Shown here: one piece after another, positions 27,736-35,690 of the stretch
How positions within the stretch are numbered: position 1 is the stretch's first letter
How the letters are laid out: each line of letters opens with the position of its first letter
Source of the DNA: Acidomonas methanolica
GTDB lineage: Bacteria; Pseudomonadota; Alphaproteobacteria; Acetobacterales; Acetobacteraceae
Reading direction: 5' to 3'
NCBI RefSeq assembly: GCF_004346035.1
Contig: NZ_SLZN01000002.1
Location: 286,950-350,949 of the forward strand
Length of the DNA stretch: 64,000 bases
The notes under the pieces: generated by a model
Databases searched by the model: none
What the model was told of the DNA's origin: nothing
Seen by the model: the letters and a program-made list of their open reading frames with translations, nothing else
Translations under genes and position numbers: made by a program

Positions 27736-27994
27736 GGAGGCTCCGAAAAAAAGCCCCGGGAGACAGGGGCCAAAAAATACGGCGAAATGCAGCATTCCGC
27801 CATGAAACGGACATGATCATAGGCAACCCATTGAAGAACGCCAAATGATGAAGGCGACACCGCTTGTCGCCCTCATCCGGAAGCGTATAAGCGAAGAGCG
27901 CGGGAGAGGCCGAGCTTCTGGATTTCCCGAACGGAAGAGCGGCAGATCCGGCACCCGGTCCGCCGTTCCGAAAAGATTGCGTAGCGGGGTTTTC

Positions 27995-28651
27995 TTGTTC
28001 AAACGACGCAAAACCGAGGACAGTTCGAAGACGCAGGCGTCCGAATCCAGCCCGACGCCTCAGGTTGCCTCTGGTTCCTCCCAGTCGATTTTCGACGCAC
28101 AACAGCCCGACTCCCCCTCCAGCCAGAAGGACAGCTTCATGGGCCGCTCCCCCTTTCCGTCCCCGCCCTCTCCCACGCCGACGGCTCCGGCGCGTCCCGC
28201 CGCGCCTGCCGCCACGCCGCCTGCCCTGCACGGCGCCCAGCCGCGCCGCGACGCGGTCGAGCGCCGCACCCTTGTCGTCGGGCGCGGCATTTCGGTTCAG
28301 GGCACGGTGCAGGACGCAGAACGCCTCGTCGTCGAAGGGACGGTCGAGGCCAGCATGATTCACGCGACCGAACTCTCCGTCACGCAGGGCGGCGTGTTCC
28401 GGGGCGAGGTCGAGGTCGAGGATGCGGAACTCGCCGGCACGATCGACGGGACGCTGACGGTGCGCGGCAATCTCTTCATCCGCTCCACGGGGCGTCTGAT
28501 CGGCAAGGCGAAGTGCCGCCGTCTCCAGGTCGAGGATGGCGGGCAGGTCACGGGGCATCTGGAAATGATCACGGATGGCGTGTCCACGCGCCCGCTCATG
28601 AGCGAGCCGGCCCCGGCCGCCACGTCGACGATAGAGGCGAGCGAGTCGTAA
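27995..28651 (+). CDS. Bactofilin (polymer-forming cytoskeletal protein)
   Basis: A bactofilin of about 218 residues. The beta-helical polymerisation domain spans roughly 95-195 (RTLVVGRGISVQGTVQDAER, VEGTVEASMIHATELSVTQG, then IDGTLTVRGNLFIRSTGRLI). Flanking N- and C-terminal tails are disordered and rich in Ser, Pro and Ala. Bactofilins form nucleotide-free filaments that organise cell-wall enzymes or stalks. The TTG at 27995 (reading MFKRRKTED) is proposed because family members start with a short MF-(K/S)RR motif; the longer frame from 27845 has no such support. A terminator follows the stop. Confidence 0.88.
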   Translation: MFKRRKTEDSSKTQASESSPTPQVASGSSQSIFDAQQPDSPSSQKDSFMGRSPFPSPPSPTPTAPARPAAPAATPPALHGAQPRRDAVERRTLVVGRGISVQGTVQDAERLVVEGTVEASMIHATELSVTQGGVFRGEVEVEDAELAGTIDGTLTVRGNLFIRSTGRLIGKAKCRRLQVEDGGQVTGHLEMITDGVSTRPLMSEPAPAATSTIEASES

Positions 28652-28681
28652 GACCCGTTCGCGTTCATTCCGGCGGATCAG

Positions 28682-28711
28682 GGCGCGCGCCTCCGGGCGT
28701 GCGCCTTTTTT
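28682..28711 (+). terminator. Rho-independent terminator after the bactofilin gene
   Basis: GGCGCGCGCC at 28682-28691 pairs with GGCGTGCGCC at 28696-28705 (one G-T wobble) across a TCCG loop, followed by six T's. It lies 30 bases past the bactofilin stop. Confidence 0.88.
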
Positions 28712-28725
28712 CTTTCCGGACCCGT

Positions 28726-29031
28726 TCAGGGCATGGCGTCCAGCAACTGCCGCATGGCGTCCAGATAGGCCACGAAAGCGGCGCGGCCCGCATCCGTGAT
28801 GCTGATATGCGTGACGGGTCGTCGACCGAGAACCGCCTTGACCTGACGGACGTATCCGGCCTCTTCCAGCTTGCGCAGATGGGTGGAGAGATTGCCGTCC
28901 GTCGCGTGGAGCCGTGTCCGCAAGCTGCTGAAATCCGCCGTTCCTGTCGATGCGAGATAGGCCATGACTCCCAATCGCATCCGGCCGTGAATCACCTCGT
29001 CGATCCGATCGAGTCCGAAATCCTCATCCAT
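28726..29031 (-). CDS. Winged-helix DNA-binding regulator
   Basis: A 101-residue transcription factor consisting of one winged helix-turn-helix. The recognition region is LRTRLHATDGNLSTHLRKLE with the wing at YVRQVKAVLGRRPVTHISIT. It matches the small family of MarR/ArsR-like 'winged helix DNA-binding domain' proteins encoded next to membrane proteins. It overlaps the upstream membrane-protein gene by 8 bases and is therefore translated with it. It has no ligand domain, so control is probably through the membrane partner or by level; this is inferred from context. Confidence 0.85.
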   Translation of the reverse strand: MDEDFGLDRIDEVIHGRMRLGVMAYLASTGTADFSSLRTRLHATDGNLSTHLRKLEEAGYVRQVKAVLGRRPVTHISITDAGRAAFVAYLDAMRQLLDAMP

Positions 29032-29473
29032 GACCGGCGTCTCGCGCGAGACGCATCAGGCGCCAACCGGGAAGAGCGGCGACGCACAGGATCAGCACCC
29101 CGTAAACCAGAAACAGCGCGCTGGTGCGGAAGGCCGGGAGAAGCGCCACCGCGCCGATGAAGGACAGGACGGCCACCCAGCGCAATTCCCGCCGCCCCGC
29201 TATGAGGCCGGTCACGCTCCAGCCCGCTCCGTAAGTCGCGAGAACGAAGGACGGGAAGGTCATCCAGACGATCTGGGAGCCGGACGTCCATGCGGCGCAA
29301 CAGGCGGCAAGGAAACTGGCGAAGATCGCCCAGCACACGAGGCTCGCCATGCCATAGATGAGTCCGGCCGAGAAGATCCACGGCCCGGCGGTCAGCGGCC
29401 TGTCCCGCCCCTCTGCCGCGATCGCGCGCAGGAAGGAAAGATCGTCGCGGAGCGTTTCATATGGGGCGGGCAC
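29024..29473 (-). CDS. Four-segment membrane protein coupled to the winged-helix regulator
   Basis: A 149-residue inner-membrane protein with about four hydrophobic segments (WIFSAGLIYGMASLVCWAIF, then IVWMTFPSFVLATYGAGWSV, WVAVLSFIGAVALLPAFRTS and ALFLVYGVLILCVAALPGW). A cytosolic N-terminal arm (YETLRDDLSFLRAIAAEGRD) precedes them. I do not recognise a named family. Similar membrane proteins are commonly paired with small winged-helix regulators, and here the two genes overlap by 8 bases. Function unknown. Confidence 0.75.
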   Translation of the reverse strand: MPAPYETLRDDLSFLRAIAAEGRDRPLTAGPWIFSAGLIYGMASLVCWAIFASFLAACCAAWTSGSQIVWMTFPSFVLATYGAGWSVTGLIAGRRELRWVAVLSFIGAVALLPAFRTSALFLVYGVLILCVAALPGWRLMRLARDAGHG

Positions 29474-29611
29474 GGTCGTCGCGCTTTCGGGTCAGCTATG
29501 GTCTCGACAAGCTTTGCGTTTCAAAGTAAATAATGTCAATGCCGATTTCGGTCATGTCCCGTTTCGAGTGACGGACCCTGCCCGAACCCGCGAGGAACCA
29601 CAGGCCACATC

Positions 29612-30349
29612 ATGCGCAAGCTCTTTCCCTATGGTCTCGACGCACCTCCGGTCGTCGCCGGTTTCGGCGCGATTTCGGGTCTGTGTCTGCTTGTCTGGCT
29701 TCTGGACGCGGCCCGTCTGTTGCCGATCCGCGTCACCGGAGCGGAATGGCCCGCGCTCGGTTTCGCCTGCCCCTGCCTGGGGATGATCTGGGACAGCGCG
29801 CGCGGAAAATTACGGGAGCGGGAACGGCTTCTCGATCGCCTCACCTGGCGCGGGAACGAGCATGTGCTGGATGTCGGCAGTGGCGCGGGACTCCTGGCGA
29901 TCGGAGCTGCACGGCGCGTCCCGCAGGGTCAGGTCGAAGCCATCGACATCTGGCAGCGCAAGGATCTGAGCGGCAATTCCGCCGATACGCTGAGGGCCAA
30001 CGCCGCCGCCGAAGGCGTCGCCTCCCGCATCCGCGTCGTGACGGCCGATATGCGCGACATGCCGTTTCCGGCCGCGCATTTCGAAAAAATCGTGTCGCGC
30101 TTCGCGGTCCACAACATCAACGGCGCGGAGGAACGGGCAAGGGCCATTCATGAGATGGCCCGCGTGACTGCGGCCGGCGGCGATATCCTGATCCGCGATA
30201 TTCTTTATCTCGACGCCTATGCGGCCGTGCTGCGGCAGGCGGGATTCCGGGTGAAGATCACACGCTCGCTGACGGACAGCTTCTGGAGACTGGGCAGTTT
30301 CGGCGCCCTCAATCCCGGTCTTCTTGAGGCGACGCAGCACGCGCCGTGA
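29612..30349 (+). CDS. Membrane-anchored class I SAM-dependent methyltransferase
   Basis: A 245-residue methyltransferase. Residues about 10-60 hold two hydrophobic segments (VVAGFGAISGLCLLVWLLDA and WPALGFACPCLGMIWDSA) that likely anchor it to the membrane. SAM motif I is VLDVGSGAGLLAIGAARRVP, the acidic residue is in VEAIDIWQ, and later motifs are VVTADMRDMPFPAAHFEKIV and RVTAAGGDILIRDI. The acceptor is unknown; the anchor suggests a lipid or quinone. Its 3' end overlaps the convergent rlmE gene by 41 bases. It is a single-gene unit with a promoter gap of about 140 bases upstream. Confidence 0.82.
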   Translation: MRKLFPYGLDAPPVVAGFGAISGLCLLVWLLDAARLLPIRVTGAEWPALGFACPCLGMIWDSARGKLRERERLLDRLTWRGNEHVLDVGSGAGLLAIGAARRVPQGQVEAIDIWQRKDLSGNSADTLRANAAAEGVASRIRVVTADMRDMPFPAAHFEKIVSRFAVHNINGAEERARAIHEMARVTAAGGDILIRDILYLDAYAAVLRQAGFRVKITRSLTDSFWRLGSFGALNPGLLEATQHAP

Positions 30350-31133
30350 GTCTTTCGGGCCGGAATCCCGTCGCCACGACATAGAGTTCGCTCGACTCCT
30401 TGCGGGAGGCAGGCGGCTTGACGTGTCGCACCGTGGCGAAGGCCAGTTTCATCGACTCCAGGATCTGCCGTTCCGATCCGCCCTGGAACACCTTGGCGAC
30501 GAAGGTGCCTCCCTCCGCCAGAACCTGCATGGCAAAATCCAGCGCGCCCTCCGCCAGCCCCATGATGCGGAGGTGATCCGTGGGGGCGTGGCCCGTGGTG
30601 TTCGGGGCCATGTCGGAAAGCACCAGCTCCGCCGGGCCGCCCAGCATGGTCTTCAGACGATCGGGCATCTCCGGGTCGGTGAAATCGCCCTCGATAATCT
30701 CGGCGCCCGCGACGGCATCGACCGGCAGGAGATCGACCCCCACCACCCTTCCCGCCCCGCGCTTGACCGCGACCTGCGTCCAGCCACCGGGGGCCGCGCC
30801 GAGATCGATCACCTTCATGCCGGGCTTGATCATATGGAAGCGGTCGTCGATCTCGATCAGCTTGAACGCCGCGCGCGACCGCCATCCCTGTTTGCGCGCC
30901 GCGGTAACATAGGGGTCATTCAACTGACGGGCCAGCCAGCGTTGCTGGGCCGTCGTGCGTCCGCGCGCCGTGCGCAGGGCGACGGTCTTCTGCCGCGCGA
31001 TCGCGACCGCGTCCGCGTCTTCGGCGCTGTTCTCGCCGCCGGGGGCGCGGGCGCTCCTCAGGGCGCGCCCCGGAATGCGGGGCGCAGACGTGTCCGACGA
31101 AGCCGTGCTCCCGCGGCGTGGTTTCTTGCTCAT
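30309..31133 (-). CDS. rlmE: 23S rRNA (uridine-2'-O-)-methyltransferase RlmE/FtsJ
   Basis: RlmE methylates the ribose of U2552 in 23S rRNA late in 50S assembly. It has 274 residues, including an Arg/Ala-rich N-terminal extension of about 65 residues before the core. The SAM motif is VIDLGAAPGGWTQVAVKRGA. The K-D-K-E tetrad is visible: Lys in RSRAAFKLIEID, Asp in LVLSDMAPNTTGHAPTDHLR, Lys in TFVAKVFQGG and Glu in RKESSELYVVATGF. The gene follows the Ppx/GppA phosphatase gene by 7 bases on the same strand, a pairing common in alphaproteobacteria. Confidence 0.95.
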   Translation of the reverse strand: MSKKPRRGSTASSDTSAPRIPGRALRSARAPGGENSAEDADAVAIARQKTVALRTARGRTTAQQRWLARQLNDPYVTAARKQGWRSRAAFKLIEIDDRFHMIKPGMKVIDLGAAPGGWTQVAVKRGAGRVVGVDLLPVDAVAGAEIIEGDFTDPEMPDRLKTMLGGPAELVLSDMAPNTTGHAPTDHLRIMGLAEGALDFAMQVLAEGGTFVAKVFQGGSERQILESMKLAFATVRHVKPPASRKESSELYVVATGFRPERLTARAASPQEDRD

Positions 31134-31140
31134 GTGGAGG

Positions 31141-32259
31141 TCATAGCCGGAATGGGGCCGGATGCGCCATATCTCCCCGGCACCGTGACGATGGCGATGA
31201 CGTGAGCATCGTCACACGCGCCTCGCGGGCCATGCGGGTCAACAGCCCGTCGCGCAATCCGCGATCGGCGACGGTAATCGCATCCACCGGCCAGAGACGA
31301 TGGATCGCCTCGAAGATCGCGCAGCCCGGCAGGACATAGGACGCACGATCCGTTCCCACGCAAGGATGCACCATCAGCCCTCGCATGCCGAGACCGCGCA
31401 GGATGTCGATCGCTTCGAGACTGGCGACATCGGTCAAGGTGACGCCGTCGATCACATGGCGATTATAACGCTCCAGCCCGAGTGCTATTCCGGCCAGTGT
31501 CGTGATCGTGCCGCTTGTTCCCAGCATCGCGACGTTCCGCTGCCGCACTTCCTCGTCAATATTGTGGAGGCGGCCGAAGGCCTGCAATTGCTGCGTCACG
31601 AAGCGGACCATCGCGTCGTACTGCGCGACGTGAACCTCCTCCGGCGCGTCCGGGTCCGGCGCGACGAAATGCTCGGCCATGGTGATGACCCCCCAGGGGA
31701 TGCTGACCGTGCCGACGAGTTCATGAACGCGGGTGACGGGGTCGAGGTGAAGCCAGGCGATTTCCGTCGAGCCGCCGCCGATATCGAACAGCACGGCGCG
31801 CCTGCGGCGATGGTTGTTGGCGTAGAGCAACGACGTGCAGCTCTCCATCGCCAGTTCCGCCTCTTCACGCGGCGAGATGATTTCGAGCGTCAGGCCGGTT
31901 TCCTCCCGCACGCGCCGCAAGAAGGCCTCGCCGTTGCTCGCGCGGCGACAGGCCTCCGTCGCCACGCCGCGAATGGCGCGCAGGGACCAGTGACGCATCC
32001 GGGCCGCGCAGGCATGCAGGGCGTCGACGGCCCGCTGCATCGCGGCCTCGCTCAACGCGCCGGTATGATGCAGCCCCTCGCCCAGACGAATCGAGCGGTT
32101 GAAATTATCGACGACGCGCATCGACCCCGAGCGACCGCCCGCGATCATCAGGCGGCAATTATTGGTGCCGAGATCGATCGCGGCGAAATAGATACCCCCT
32201 TCTCCTCGAAGGGCGGTCTTGACCTCGGGCGCGTGATCACGCGAACGCTTCTGGCTCAT
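31141..32259 (-). CDS. Ppx/GppA-family exopolyphosphatase/pppGpp phosphatase
   Basis: A sugar-kinase-fold phosphatase of 372 residues that hydrolyses polyphosphate or pppGpp. The phosphate-1 motif is YFAAIDLGTNNCRLMIAGGR and the phosphate-2 motif is AVLFDIGGGSTEIAWLHLDP. The catalytic Glu region, ISPREEAELAMESCTSLLY, lies between them. It lacks the C-terminal HD-like domain of the long E. coli Ppx, as is usual in alphaproteobacteria. The start MSQKRSRDH at 32259 is chosen because the upstream extension has no family match. It is co-transcribed with rlmE. Confidence 0.92.
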   Translation of the reverse strand: MSQKRSRDHAPEVKTALRGEGGIYFAAIDLGTNNCRLMIAGGRSGSMRVVDNFNRSIRLGEGLHHTGALSEAAMQRAVDALHACAARMRHWSLRAIRGVATEACRRASNGEAFLRRVREETGLTLEIISPREEAELAMESCTSLLYANNHRRRRAVLFDIGGGSTEIAWLHLDPVTRVHELVGTVSIPWGVITMAEHFVAPDPDAPEEVHVAQYDAMVRFVTQQLQAFGRLHNIDEEVRQRNVAMLGTSGTITTLAGIALGLERYNRHVIDGVTLTDVASLEAIDILRGLGMRGLMVHPCVGTDRASYVLPGCAIFEAIHRLWPVDAITVADRGLRDGLLTRMAREARVTMLTSSPSSRCRGDMAHPAPFRL

Positions 32260-32471
32260 GGGCGGCTCTCCCGACACCGTCCTGACTGACGTCCTGTTAC
32301 TCTGGCCACATGAAACGCGAGCCGCAAGAAATTTATAACACTCCGCGATCATTCACCGCCGCAGGCCTGACCGCTCCCCTGCCAAATTCTCGCAGAAAGC
32401 GTCTTGCGTCCCGTCCGGCATGATGATACCTCCCCTGCCACCGCGCGCTGGTCGGACCGACCGGCTCGTCT

Positions 32472-32545
32472 TGGGGGATAGTTTAGCGGTAGAACTACCG
32501 GCTCTGACCCGGTCAGCCCTGGTTCGAATCCAGGTCCCCCAGCCA
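32472..32545 (+). tRNA. tRNA-Gln (anticodon CTG)
   Basis: A complete 74-base tRNA with encoded CCA at 32543-32545. The acceptor stem is TGGGGGA paired with TCCCCCA. The anticodon stem ACCGG/CCGGT encloses loop CTCTGAC, giving anticodon CTG, which reads CAG (Gln). The T-arm has the GGTTCGAATCC core. An integrase stub lies 116 bases downstream on the same strand, so the 3' end of this tRNA is a likely attachment site for the following island. Confidence 0.96.
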
Positions 32546-32660
32546 TTTCGCGGCAACGCCTTGATTTCCAACTCCTGAGCACGGCCCAACAGGCCGAAAG
32601 CGGGTTCGTGACCCGTTTGTAGTACACGCCCCGTCCCGGCCGCATCAGGGATCGGACGAG

Positions 32661-32911
32661 GTGGGCACAGGAATCAATCATCTCTTCAGGCGCGGGGCAG
32701 TCTATTGGTGGCCGCGGCGTCTGCCCGGTCCCTTAAAAGCGAGCTGGCGATGCCCCTCTCACGCGCGGATCGCCCGCTCGCTGCGGACGTGCGATCCCGA
32801 TCTCGCTCGACAGCGCGCGCGGCGATTTTCTGCTGCCTTCGATCGCGTTATGCTCGACGTCATGACCGCCGAACACCCCCTGACCCGCAAGGACTTGTCG
32901 CAGATGCTGGA
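32661..32911 (+). pseudogene. N-terminal stub of a tyrosine-type phage/island integrase
   Basis: About 84 residues remain. They begin MGTGINHLFRRGAVYWWPRR and continue with RSLRTCDPDLARQRARRFSA, the pattern of the N-terminal SAM-like/DUF6538 domain of tRNA-targeting integrases. The catalytic domain with its Arg-His-Tyr residues is absent. The frame runs directly into an IS3-family fragment at about 32912, so the gene was broken by an insertion and later deletion. Its position just after tRNA-Gln marks an island boundary. Certainly non-functional as it stands. Confidence 0.75.
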
Positions 32912-33090
32912 TGTGTCCGGCAAGGGAAACTGCTTCGATAACGCTGCCGTCGAAACCTTCTTCAAGAGCCTGAAAGCCGTCAAGGCGGCAGGCAACCACC
33001 GCCATCTCCCAATACATCAATAATCCGCGGCGGCGCCATCCATACCTCGGCAGCATCAGCCCGCTCGCTTTCGAGGACGAAGCCGCTTAA
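32912..33090 (+). mobile_element. IS3-family transposase (OrfB) C-terminal remnant
   Basis: Two pieces of the IS3-group OrfB C-terminus are visible. The first, SGKGNCFDNAAVETFFKSLK, carries the catalytic Glu region. The second, in another frame, is YINNPRRRHPYLGSISPLAF, ending DEAA then stop at 33090. The sequence between them is deleted. The following bases (to about 33125) resemble the element end. It is dead and fused to the integrase stub. Confidence 0.85.
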
Positions 33091-33205
33091 CAAGAACACA
33101 TACCGGCACAAAACCGTATCAAGTCCACTTTTGCGTCGTCTCACTCCAGGAGACATACACATGTGCCAAGCGCGGCGTCATTTTATTCATCTATAGAGGC
33201 ATGCC

Positions 33206-34519
33206 GTGCACGTTCGCAGACAAAGTTGTCTCATCCTTGCCCTGGCGCTTCTCGAAGGTTGCGTGCCGCCCGATTTCAACCGCCCCGGTCCCCTGCGTGA
33301 CACAGCGGTCTACGATGCGTTGTTCTCCGACTGGGCAGAACTTTGTGCCGTGTCGCAGATTTCAAAGAAGCCCGGCAATGGCGCCGACACCTCCGGCGGC
33401 CCGGGCGGACATGCGGTGATGTACCTTCAGGGGGCCTGCCTGGACGCACGTTCTCCCTACCCCGTGCTGCACGCCTGTCGCGAGGATGGCACGGGCATCA
33501 GCATGAACGCGCATTTCGTTAACGCCAACTGGGTCGGCATCCCGGGGCGCACGCTTTTTTACGATGGAATTTTGCGTCCCGGCGAGGGTCTGACACCAGC
33601 GGCATATCAGGCCACGAAAGCCGAAGGGCAACGCCGGGGCCTATATAGCGCAATTGTCTTTCGTGACTGGGCGGTGCGCGACCGTCCGACGGGCACACCA
33701 CGCGAAGACTGGAAATACGAGGTGTCGATCGGCACGGATTATGCCGTGTCCTATGCCCGCGCCCGGTATTGTGCCCGCGTGCCGATGACACAGCCGCAGA
33801 TGCAGCGCGTGATCGATTTTCTCAATAGCCGAAACGCGCTCTATCGTAATGGGCCGAAGACGTTCGAGACCAACGTATTGCAGGACAATTGCAACCACCT
33901 GACCCACAACGCGCTCGCCGCCGCCGGCATCTGGCGCGCCTGGCCAGTGGACCAATTCATCCTTGCCGCGGCCTTCAGTTTTCCCGTGCCGAAGAACGAG
34001 GTCGTCAATCTTCTGGACCGGATGGCCAGACATGATCCCGGCGACCTGCGCGCGCTCTATCGCGACCCATTGACGCGCCGGACGTTGTTGCGTGACGGCT
34101 GGTTGCCGGGCGAACCGGGTGTCACTCTCGATTCCAATCCGGTCCGCGCGCCCAATGCGCTCTACAACACGAACTTGTCGTTGATTTTCTATGACGATCC
34201 GGTTCTTGGCCATTATCACAAGGCATTTCGAACCTATCTCGACCAGCCACGCTATCACGATCTGCGCGCGAACCTGTTGTGGTATCGCGCGCTCTACCGG
34301 CGGATCGAGGGAGAGAAGAAACCCCGCAAGTGGTGGCTGGCACGCGAGCCGGCGGATTTCGCGGCCTTCTATGACGCATATTATGCGTGGCTGGACCGGG
34401 AACAGGCATTGGTGGAAACCGGTCTTACGCGTCTCGATGCCGGGCATGATGCCAGCGCATCAAGCCCAACACTGTCCGGAACGCCGCAAGGGACACCTGC
34501 ACCCGCACGCGTCCCGTGA
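33206..34519 (+). CDS. Lipoprotein with an NlpC/P60-like Cys/His pattern, at the edge of the aryl-polyene cluster
   Basis: A 437-residue predicted lipoprotein: the lipobox LLEGC puts the lipidated Cys at residue 19. Motif pattern: a GGHAVMYL segment (His69), a central region with several Trp/Tyr, and LQDNCNHLTHNALAAAG (Cys229, His231, His234). GHA followed by a downstream N-C resembles papain-fold thiol hydrolases or transferases (NlpC/P60, DUF4105/Lnb-like); which one is unclear and the match is by eye. The C-terminal 200 residues are Arg/Tyr/Trp-rich and unfamiliar. The GTG start at 33206 is chosen by the signal sequence. Its 3' end overlaps the convergent flavin enzyme by 95 bases. It may act on the cell-envelope end product of the cluster; that is inferred. 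Confidence 0.6.
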   Translation: MHVRRQSCLILALALLEGCVPPDFNRPGPLRDTAVYDALFSDWAELCAVSQISKKPGNGADTSGGPGGHAVMYLQGACLDARSPYPVLHACREDGTGISMNAHFVNANWVGIPGRTLFYDGILRPGEGLTPAAYQATKAEGQRRGLYSAIVFRDWAVRDRPTGTPREDWKYEVSIGTDYAVSYARARYCARVPMTQPQMQRVIDFLNSRNALYRNGPKTFETNVLQDNCNHLTHNALAAAGIWRAWPVDQFILAAAFSFPVPKNEVVNLLDRMARHDPGDLRALYRDPLTRRTLLRDGWLPGEPGVTLDSNPVRAPNALYNTNLSLIFYDDPVLGHYHKAFRTYLDQPRYHDLRANLLWYRALYRRIEGEKKPRKWWLAREPADFAAFYDAYYAWLDREQALVETGLTRLDAGHDASASSPTLSGTPQGTPAPARVP

Positions 34520-35690
34520 GATCCCCAGCCAGAAGGGCGATGACACCGTCGCGCATCCGCAGGATGTTCTTCGGATTGAGAAACAGCATACGTTGAACGG
34601 GATCGTTGATGCCGTAGATCATCCACGACACTCGGCGCATTTCAGCGCGCGTGCGCCGTTCCTCACGCGTGGCCGCCCGACGGCCGGCTTTAGGGTCGCG
34701 CAACCATGCCCGGGCGACGCGCGCGCCGCGATAGGCGCTCCGGGTGGCGAGCAGCACACCCGACGAAAAGACAGGATCGAGGAAAGCATAGGCGTCGCCG
34801 ATCATGTAATACCCCTCCCCCCAGTTGCGATCGGCGCAATAGGAATAATTCCCGGTGGTCGTGAGATCACCGAGCAGTTCGGCCGAGGTCAGTCGCGCGG
34901 AGACGCTTGGGCTTTGCGCGGCCTTCACCCAGAACAGGTCGGTCTTCTGCCCGTTGTGGGACTGAAAGGAATTCCGGTTGCCCACGAATCCGACGCTCAT
35001 GATATTGTCGCGGAGCGGGATCATCCAGAACCAGCCATCCTCGACCAGATGGATCGAGATATATCCCTCCATCTCCGCCTCGCGCCGTTGGACGTTGCGG
35101 AAATGCGCGAAGATCGCCGCCGTCGCGTTATTCTTGTCGGCGTGGCGCGTGCGCAGGCGATGGGCGAGAAACCCGTCGCGCCCGGAGGCGTCGAGCACGA
35201 AGCGCGGCGCGAAATGATGCTCCTGCTTCTCGCTGTCCACGGCGATGACGCGGGTTGGCTTCCCGGGCGTGAACTCAGCCTGCGTGACGCGCAGACCTTC
35301 ATGCGTTGTAACGCCATGGGTCTGCGCATTGCGGAACAGGATTTCGTCGAATTCGGACCGCCGCACCTGATAGGCGTGATCATCCTTCGCACCGATAGCG
35401 AAGCGGAACGGAAAGGCAACGCGCCCTTCCCCCTGGTCTGAGACGAACTCCGCGCCGGGTTTGAAGACCCCGATCTCCCGAACTTTTTCAAGCACACCAA
35501 GATCGCGCAGGATCGGCAGGTTGCACGGCAGCAGCGATTCGCCAATGTGAAAGCGTGGGTGCGGGTCTTTCTCCAACATGACAACCGACCACCCCTCGCG
35601 CGCCAGGAGAGTCGCCGCCGTGCTGCCTGCCGGGCCACCGCCGATGACGAGAATATCGCATGTTTCCACGGAATTTTTCTCGGCGCTCAC
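34425..35690 (-). CDS. Flavin-dependent halogenase-like FAD oxidoreductase of the aryl-polyene cluster
   Basis: A 421-residue flavoprotein of the tryptophan/phenolic halogenase superfamily. The FAD motif CDILVIGGGPAGSTAATLLA is at 11-30. The halogenase signature WxWxIP is present as WFWMIP (220-225) and FxxPxxSxG as FLDPVFSSG (303-311). The Lys expected near the substrate tunnel in phenolic halogenases is at 77 (GVFKPGAEF), after GESLLP. It could halogenate the aryl head group, as in brominated xanthomonadins, or simply be the FAD-binding protein seen in most aryl-polyene clusters. The 4-base overlap with the reductase gene shows one operon. Confidence 0.82.
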   Translation of the reverse strand: MSAEKNSVETCDILVIGGGPAGSTAATLLAREGWSVVMLEKDPHPRFHIGESLLPCNLPILRDLGVLEKVREIGVFKPGAEFVSDQGEGRVAFPFRFAIGAKDDHAYQVRRSEFDEILFRNAQTHGVTTHEGLRVTQAEFTPGKPTRVIAVDSEKQEHHFAPRFVLDASGRDGFLAHRLRTRHADKNNATAAIFAHFRNVQRREAEMEGYISIHLVEDGWFWMIPLRDNIMSVGFVGNRNSFQSHNGQKTDLFWVKAAQSPSVSARLTSAELLGDLTTTGNYSYCADRNWGEGYYMIGDAYAFLDPVFSSGVLLATRSAYRGARVARAWLRDPKAGRRAATREERRTRAEMRRVSWMIYGINDPVQRMLFLNPKNILRMRDGVIALLAGDLTGRVRVQVSLAAFRTVLGLMRWHHARHRDA

